Shown here in pieces: positions 57,486 through 64,000 of a stretch of 64,000 bases of DNA. Every line of letters starts with the position of its first letter. Within the stretch, counting starts at the first letter, position 1. The notes below the pieces were generated by a model. It was not told the origin of the DNA, ran no database searches, and saw only the letters and a list, made by a program, of their open reading frames with translations. The DNA lies in assembly GCA_024291935.2 (NCBI GenBank), contig CM044313.1:84071001-84135000 (forward strand), in the 5' to 3' direction. Both the position numbers and the translations under genes were made by a program. The DNA is from Okapia johnstoni. Lineage: Eukaryota; Chordata; Mammalia; Artiodactyla; Giraffidae.

Positions 57486-58365
57486 GTTTGGCTGAGAGTA
57501 ATAAAAGAAATGCAAAACTGCAATGGCTTAAATAAGGACAATATTTATTTTTGTCAGATGAAAGTCTATATAGTTAGACAATTCCGGGTGGTCAGGATGG
57601 CTCTACTATACTTTCCCTGGGACCTAATCTCTCTTTTGCCCTAATCTGCAATCCAACATTCCCAATTCACCTCGTGGCTTAAGTTGTTGGTTCTATTTAC
57701 AAATATCCACCTATATTCCATCCAAAAAGAAGAAAAGGGGAAAAAGAGATGAGGGCATAGGATATTGGCCAGTAGCCTTTTAATGAAGCTGAAACAAGAT
57801 GTTTTTGGCTTCACTCTGGCAAGACTTTAGTCAAACAGCCATGACATAGACCTGCTTGTGATCTCTGGGTGCTTATTCACCAACCTAAAAATTAGAGGGT
57901 ACATTACTAAGGAAGAGAAGAACAGTTATCACAGAACCAACAGTTCTATCTACCACAGTGAAAGTGGCAAGCAAGATAAAGAAAACATTAGAAGAAAACT
58001 AATTAATCCAGTGGGAGACTTGAAGACAGAGACAGGGAACAACAACAGCATAAAGCATGATAAATGAAAAACACCGAGTATGAAAATTTCCCTGTGTACA
58101 TGTCTAAGTTTTTAATGTTACTTGTTTTTCCTTCAGCATTTATCACCGCTTTTCCCCCACCTTTTGTATCTTCATGTAAATCCTGGGATTATATTTTCAA
58201 TTCTATCTATTAACCTGTGATCAGTGTGGGATCAACATCAATTTTTTCTTATCATTCCATTAATAGAATAGGCACCAATTAAGTGTCAGAGACATTGGGC
58301 TTGAGAGCAGCTCTCACTGATTACTAAGAAAACAACAGAGAGGGGGCCATGCCGTTTTAACTGCT
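57486..58365. other. unassigned stretch with possible old repeat
   Basis: Around 57500-57760 the pattern AACTGCAATGGCTTAAATAA ... AATATTTATTTTTGTCAGAT resembles a common ancient mammalian interspersed repeat in reverse orientation; I cannot name it. No gene. Confidence 0.4.
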
Positions 58366-58379
58366 GTAGCATCAAAGGT

Positions 58380-58380
58380 C

Positions 58381-58426
<46 letters not shown>

Positions 58427-58622
58427 TTGCTCAGTCGTCTCCAACTCTTTGCAACTCCATGGACTGTAGTTCACCAGGCTCCTCTGTCCGTGGGATTTTC
58501 TAAGCAAGAGTCCTGGAGTGGGTTGCCATTCCCTTCACCAGGGGATCTTCCTGACCCAGGGATGGAACCCAGGTTTCCTGCATTGCAGGCAGATTCTTTA
58601 AAGTCTGAGCCACCAGGAAAAA
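58380..58622 (-). mobile_element. Bov-tA SINE with (TG)n at its 3' end
   Basis: Reverse-complement Bov-tA at about 58425-58622, preceded without a gap by (TG)n at 58382-58424. A perfect 14-bp target-site duplication, GTAGCATCAAAGGT, at 58366-58379 and 58623-58636 encloses both, so the dinucleotide array lies inside the insertion, at the SINE 3' end. Confidence 0.95.
58382..58424. repeat. (TG)n microsatellite, ~21 units
   Basis: Uninterrupted GT/TG array directly attached to the SINE 3' end. Confidence 0.97.
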
Positions 58623-58636
58623 GTAGCATCAAAGGT

Positions 58637-58938
58637 GACTTTTCCTCAAAGTACAAATTTTAAAAATTTCTAGACCAATTGGTAAACAAGTTACATGATC
58701 TAGATTATTAAGTAGATGTTGGGCATAAATAGGAACAAAAGCTGTTGCATTCTTTGTCTTCAGGAAGGTAGATAAACCATTGGTTTTTCCTAACGTACCC
58801 TAACCTTAGGAGCTCATGACTTTTCTCATTAGACACTGAAAATAAGATTTAATTTTTCTTGGAGGGGAAGTTATAGAGGTTAAAAAATGAACAGAGTTTT
58901 GAATAAATAAAATTACTAGTGAATTAAATAAAAGTAAT
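58637..58938. other. unassigned spacer
   Basis: No gene or named repeat seen. Confidence 0.5.
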
Positions 58939-58950
58939 GAATGATGGAAT

Positions 58951-59490
58951 TGTTGTTCTGTCCTGTCAGACTCTTTGCGATCCCATGAATTGCAGCACAC
59001 CAGGCTTCCCTGTCCTTCACCATCTCCCAGAGTTTGCTCAAACTCATATCCTTTGAAATAAGTGATCCCCTCCAACCATGTCATCCTCTGTCACCCTGTT
59101 CTCCTCTTGCCCTCAATCTTTCCCAGCATCAGGGTCTTTTCCAATGAGTCAGCTCTTCTCATCAGGTGGCCAAAGTATCAGGTTCAGCATCAGTGCTTCC
59201 AATAACTATTCAGGATTGATTTTCTTTTGGACTGACTGGTTTGATCTCCTTGCTGCCCAAGGGACTCTCAAGTGTCTTCTTTAGTACCGCAGCCTGAAAG
59301 CATCAATGCTTTGGCCCATAGCCTTTTTTATGGTCCAACTCTCACATTTGTACATGACTACTGGAAAAACCATAGCTGTGACTACACGGACTTGTTGGCA
59401 TGCTAGCAGGATTATGCTCAAAATCCTTCAAGCTAAGCTTTTAGCAGTACATGAACTGAGTACTTCCAGAAGTGCAAGCTGGATTTAGAA
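58951..59490 (-). mobile_element. BovB 3' fragment with inverted 5' piece
   Basis: 58951-59400 is minus-oriented BovB 3' sequence, with a GTTGTTCTG tail of the old AAC type and an AACTATTCAGG signature. At 59399 it switches to plus-oriented BovB (about 90 bp, TATGCTCAAAATCCTTCAAG through AAGTGCAAGCTGGATTTAG, the RT segment near IMLKILQA ... QAGF). Compared with the long copy at 19.2 kb, about 0.7 kb between the two parts is missing. The near-perfect 12-bp duplication GAATGATGGRAT at 58939-58950 and 59488-59499 flanks the whole, consistent with twin priming with an internal deletion. Confidence 0.88.
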
Positions 59491-59499
59491 TGATGGGAT

Positions 59500-59934
59500 A
59501 GGTCTGCACATTTTTACAGTTCATCCCTATAATGTATATGTGTTTATGTGAGAGCACGTGCATGTGTGTGTAGGTGGAGGTGGGTGGATGTGCAAGTTCC
59601 AATGCATATATAATCTCTACTCTAGAGACAAAATATAACCCAGATTTTTATGAATAAAAAAGGCTTATGCATTCCTTCTTTTGGCAGTGTAGTAATAACA
59701 TACTTCTATTAAACACAGAATATATTCTTTACTAATCCTGTTGAAGGTACTGCAGTTGCTGATTTCAATTAGGAGAGATACTGAAGCAAGGCTTCCATGG
59801 AAACCTTTTGCTATCAGGGACACATAGAAACCTTGAAATTACAAAGGACAGGCAGCCAAGACATAGTGTTAACAGATAGTGCATGTACTTATAGCACACA
59901 GGAAATAGAAGTAAAAGGAAAGACATAGTGTATG
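59500..59934. other. unassigned stretch
   Basis: TG/GA-rich low-complexity DNA at about 59533-59590, otherwise nothing recognisable. Confidence 0.45.
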
Positions 59935-60085
59935 TGATGGGGGTTCTGAGCTTGTCCTGATTTTGGCAGTGATTTTAAGAGTGAATATATCTATCAAACT
60001 CAGTGAATTGTACAATTTAAATGGGTACAGTTTATTGGCCTTTAATTATTCCTCAATAAAGTTGAGAAAAGAAAATAAAAATGTT
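59935..60085 (+). mobile_element. L1 3'-end fragment
   Basis: Plus-oriented L1 3' terminus: CAGTGAATTGTACAATTTAA, ATGGGTACAGTTTATTGGCC, TATTCCTCAATAAAGTTGAG, then an A-rich tail. Confidence 0.65.
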
Positions 60086-60827
60086 ACTTTCCCACCAAAA
60101 AAGCTTTCCTTGGATTATACAATAAGATCATAGGAAAATTAGAGATTTCCTACTTATTATTAGCCCTAAAATGGGAATAGGTGATGATAATGGAATGGAG
60201 AGTCCACCAGTGTGGACTTTGCTGGTATTGGCAGCAGGAGGAAGCCAGCACTTCACATAGTCAAACAGATAGGCATTTAAATCGAGCATTTTCCAGGTCA
60301 CTTTGCTTATTTTGTAACTCAAGAATAGAAAATACTCACGTACTTGTCATCTCCATGAGGGTTATTTCTTTTTAAAATAATAAAAATTAAAATACACAAG
60401 CAGTTGTTCCCTCAGCTATATTTTTTCCCTATCCTCATACTATACCATCTTCTTTTCCCATACATCTTGCTTTTCCTTTTCATTCTATACAATTCACTTT
60501 TTAACATATATAAACAAATAGATTTAGATATAATTATGATTACAATTATGACTATGTCATATATGTAATGTACTTATATTCCCTGGCTGTTCCTACTGAG
60601 AAGGCCTAGAACCAATGATTATACTGAACATTCAGATCTAAATTTCTACTTAGCATCCTTTGCTAAAATCAGCCATTATTCCTCACAGAAATGCCTACTT
60701 TCAGGACTGTAGTAGAAATGAATCTAGAATATCTTGCTGGGTCTTAAAGAAAAAAATGTTCAAAGAACAGTTGAGACACATCAAAGTGAAAAGAAAGCTC
60801 CTTTAAAGGGGAACCTCCCTGGATAAA
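60086..60827. other. unassigned AT-rich stretch
   Basis: No gene or named repeat. The overlapping open frames at 60128-60375 on opposite strands have no supporting features. Confidence 0.5.
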
Positions 60828-61015
60828 TTGGCTTCCCTGGTGGCTTAGATGGTAAAGTACCTGCCTGCAATGTGGGAGACCAGGGTTCAATCCCCTGGAG
60901 AAGGGAATGGCAACTCACTCCAGTATTCTTGCCTGGAGAATCCCATGGACTGAGGAGCCTGGTGGGCTATAGTCCATGGGGTTACAAAGAGTCTGACATG
61001 ACTGAGCAACTAAAA
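60828..61015 (+). mobile_element. Bov-tA SINE
   Basis: Plus-oriented Bov-tA (GGCTTCCCTGGTGGCTTAGA to ACTGAGCAACTAAAACTTCC), well conserved. It has a short deletion after the B-box region, where GTTCAATCCCCTGGAGAAGG joins directly. Confidence 0.93.
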
Positions 61016-61050
61016 CTTCCACACTTTCAAGCATCAAAGTAATTAGTGAT

Positions 61051-61232
61051 GCTGCTGCTGCTAAGTCACTTCAGTCATGTCCACTTCTTGGTGACCCTAT
61101 GGACCATAGCCTGCCAGACTCCTCTGTCCATGAGATTCTCTAGGAAAGATTACTGGAGTGGGTTGCCTTGTCCTCCTCTAGGGGATCTTCCCCACCAGGG
61201 ATCAAGCCCACATCTCTTATGTCTCTTGTAGT
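61051..61232 (-). mobile_element. Bov-A-type SINE, head-truncated
   Basis: Reverse-complement SINE with a CTGCTGCTGCTAAGTCACTT start like BOV-A2, but continuing into AGGGGATCTTCCCCACCAGG as in Bov-tA. The tRNA-derived head is incomplete. Confidence 0.88.
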
Positions 61233-61299
61233 TAATGATAGTGGTGGGTTAAATCCCATGGAATAAAATAGGAGTTGAAGATTCCATACATACATAAAT

Positions 61300-61676
61300 A
61301 AATGTTTATGGTAGGACTGCCATAACAAAATGCTAGATACTCAGTGGCTTACTTAGAAGAAATATATTTCCTCACAATTCTGGTAGCTGAAAGTTCAAGA
61401 TTAAGATATTAGGTTGGTTTATTCTGAGGCCCTCTCCTTGACTTGTAGATAATAGTCTTCTTATGCCTTCACATGGTCTTCCCTCTGTGCAGTGTCTGCG
61501 TACTAATCTCCTCTTATAACGACACCAGTGATACTGGATTAGTACCCACCTGTACCACCACACTTTAACTTAACTACCTCTTTAAAAATCCTATCCACAA
61601 ATACGGTCACATTATAAGTGAAAGTTTAGGAGTTCAACATATGAGTTTTGGAGAACACAATTCAGCTCATAACAAA
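61300..61676 (-). mobile_element. MaLR-type LTR (MLT1-like)
   Basis: Reverse-complement LTR: GACTGCCATAACAAAATGC, CCTCACAATTCTGGTAGCTG, TTCACATGGTCTTCCCTCTG, TAACGACACCAGTGATACTG, TTCAACATATGAGTTTTGGA, ACACAATTCAGCTCATAAC. It is near complete, with no internal region. Confidence 0.8.
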
Positions 61677-61734
61677 TAAGAATGAAGGCTCATTAGCAGA
61701 AAGAGCCTTAACATGATCTTCCTGTAAGAACATC

Positions 61735-61852
61735 AGTCATAATCTAATCCAGTGTGAGTCCATATTAAGTAGTTGTATCTGCAAAGACCTTGTTTCCAAA
61801 TAAGGTCACATTTGATTCTCCAGGTAGACATGAATTTATGGAGAACCCTGAT
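61735..61852 (-). mobile_element. second MaLR-type LTR fragment
   Basis: A partial repeat of the same LTR zone: CATCAGTCATAATCTAATCC, TTGTATCTGCAAAGACCTTG, CCAAATAAGGTCACATTTGA. It lies about 60 bp downstream of the first LTR in the same orientation. Confidence 0.6.
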
Positions 61853-64000
61853 TAACCTTTAAAAAAGACTTTTCATTGAAATTCAAGGCTAGGTTTTTCC
61901 ATTGGCTTTGCAAATGTTGAAAAATATGTATGTATTTTTTACGTTAAATCAAGATAATAGTGAACTGTTTTTTAAAAGAGGATTTCAACATTATATCATG
62001 TTCTACTCACAAATACTCATTTTAAATATTAGTGAATATTACTAGAAGCTTATAATATTCCAATAATTTATAAAGAATTCATTGCTTCTAAAATATATGT
62101 TATAAATACTTCTTTGTTTTATCATATTTTTGGAAAAGCTTTTTTCAAATTTCTATGTATTACTATGGTTCTTAACACTAATGTCCTCTATACAATAATA
62201 GATTAATATTACTAGATTGCTCTATGCTATAATAACTTTTGGTAGAATTTATTGGGCCAAAGTGATAACACACTATATAAAATGGTACAGAATGTTACAT
62301 TTCATCAAAGTTCTTTAAACTTCTTTGAATTGAAAATATGCAGTATCTAAATTTAAAGTTTGTCATTAAAGTAATAAGGTTAATTATTTTACTATGATTC
62401 ATTATTTAGAAACTTATTTCATTTTTTGCAACACAATTTTTTGACATGCTCATGTTGAAATAAGTCCTAGATATATTTTGTTTTTTAAGCATAATTAAAT
62501 AATCCATATTACATATAAATAATATTTATATATTTTAGGATTATTTATGACATTAAATTATTTGTCAAAGCAAAATAAAGTTAGGAAACAATGAAAAATA
62601 AAAATGTTCCCTTTCAAGCAGAATGATGTGTTTAGTTAAGCTTGAGAAGAATTAATTATGTAGCTAACCGCACATGTTCTACCCAATAGATGCCATCAAA
62701 GTTTAGAGCTAATCAGTGGAAAGATAGACAAACTGTCTAGATGTTTATTTTCCTTTTTATTGATATTTTAAAAATTATAGTGCATAAAACAACAGCAGAT
62801 TTGTTGATTTTTCACTAAATGTCAAATAAGTGAGCATTATTTATTTCAATTGACTGGTAAATAATGAAAGAAGAAAGCTGATTAGTGAAAGCATTATTTT
62901 GCAGAAAACCATTCTGAAATAACAGAAACACAGTAATTTACACCATACTAATTATGAAAAATTTGATAATTAACATAATACACAAAGTAATTGGAGGCAT
63001 TTTGCCATTTATTGTTGAGAGACACATATTTGATTTATCAATATATCATTGAATTGTGTGTGCATTCACACTCTTCCATTGAAAAGTATTTTTCTAGTTT
63101 AATTTCCTTGTTAATTGAATTAGCATCCACGGACTATTTAGTAACTTTGAATGATATGCTCTATATTTTATTTTCATAATAGACAACTTTATCAAGCACA
63201 TAATTAGTTGGGAATATATCTTAAAGAATATATTTAGGATGACCATTTAACTTTTAATTCCTAAAGCTCTATGCAAATTTATGTTACTCAGCACAGCTTG
63301 CTCTTAAATGTCTTTTTCCTTTAAATTAAGAAGATATTGGTAATGTATACAACATTATAATGCACCTTAATATAATTTCTCTGTGTCAAAAATTGCTCTG
63401 CTATATACCTCTGTTAGTTAAGTTAGCCACTAAACTTCAGAAACATGCTATAAATTCAAAGTTTAGAAAATACTAAGGTCAGAATTTTGAGAAAGTTTTC
63501 TATTGTTTTTAAGTTGAAATGTTACAAATGAAACTTACTGTAAAATCTGGAAAAAAATATTCATATTCCAAAGAGATATCTCTTAAGACAATACTGCATA
63601 TACACTACAGACTTTATAATTTCAATTGTTCAGTAAAGGAATATATAGATGAAATTTCTAAATATAAGCTTAATCCTGTGCCAAACTAAGTAGGAAAACC
63701 AATTTTTAAAGGTGATCAAATTAAAGTTTTGTTATGTTTCAAAAGGAACTCTTGTATACAGAAAAAAAAGGAAAAGACCTGTTCCATGCACAATATCAAA
63801 ACTCAATTTGTGTGAACTTTCATTCCAGGTAGATGGAATAGATGGACTTTTCCTTATCCTTCTGCTGAGTACAAGTAAAAACCCCGTACATTACATACAT
63901 GTCAAACATAAGATGACTTTGGAAAGTATTCTTTGAAAATAGTCTCTTAAATATTTGTTTCAGAAAGGCAGTGATTTTTCTTCAACTTGTATAGTTTATT
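61853..64000. other. 2.1-kb AT-rich end region without recognisable features
   Basis: Very AT-rich. No ruminant-specific repeat, no gene-like frame and no named old repeat. The open frames at 62991-63179 and 63712-63936 are short and featureless. Confidence 0.5.

Overview
The window is ruminant nuclear DNA, almost certainly from a bovid. The evidence is the density of lineage-specific repeats. There are 12 recognisable copies or fragments of the RTE-type LINE BovB, plus one short fragment that could be BovB or SINE. There are about 30 Bov-tA / BOV-A2 SINE insertions, one CHR-type SINE found in cetaceans, hippos and ruminants, and older mammalian layers (L1/HAL1, MIR, MaLR-type LTRs). The sequence is AT-rich throughout. 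I found no host protein-coding gene, no functional RNA gene, no CRISPR array and no prokaryotic feature. Nearly every open frame longer than about 100 codons is BovB coding sequence or its antisense, or a SINE read-through.

Layout. 1-15.5 kb is a repeat-rich block: BovB fragments at both ends, a 2.3-kb BovB at 3.8-6.1 kb that itself carries a Bov-tA, L1 remnants and a MaLR-type LTR. 15.5-19.2 kb has no recognisable repeat. 19.2-22.9 kb is the centrepiece, a near full-length BovB whose 5' third is inverted. A 12-bp target-site duplication brackets the whole structure, so it looks like a single twin-priming insertion. 23-30.6 kb is SINE/BovB-rich. 30.6-37.1 kb lacks any ruminant-specific repeat. 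37-61.2 kb is again a SINE/BovB mosaic with MIR, L1 ORF2, HAL1-like and LTR remnants, a 20-bp minisatellite at 57.4 kb, a microsatellite grown at a SINE end at 58.4 kb, and a second 5'-inverted BovB at 59.0-59.5 kb. 61.9-64 kb is unassigned AT-rich DNA.

How the parts work together. BovB encodes an APE-type endonuclease and reverse transcriptase. It is the presumed source of the retrotransposition machinery for the Bov-tA/BOV-A2 SINEs, whose body is related to the BovB 3' end. All BovB copies here are dead (frameshifts, stops, truncations, inversions). Many SINEs still have clean target-site duplications, which I read directly. Nested insertions give a relative time order: MIR, L1 and LTR first, then BovB, then Bov-tA/BOV-A2.

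Limits. Repeat family names rest on pattern recognition, not on a database search. Boundaries without a visible target-site duplication are good to roughly 10-30 bases. I see no undescribed biological system. The best leads are the two 5'-inverted BovB copies, an unassigned coding-like open segment at 56.03-56.34 kb, and a 44-base purine/pyrimidine-alternating tract at 36.6 kb.
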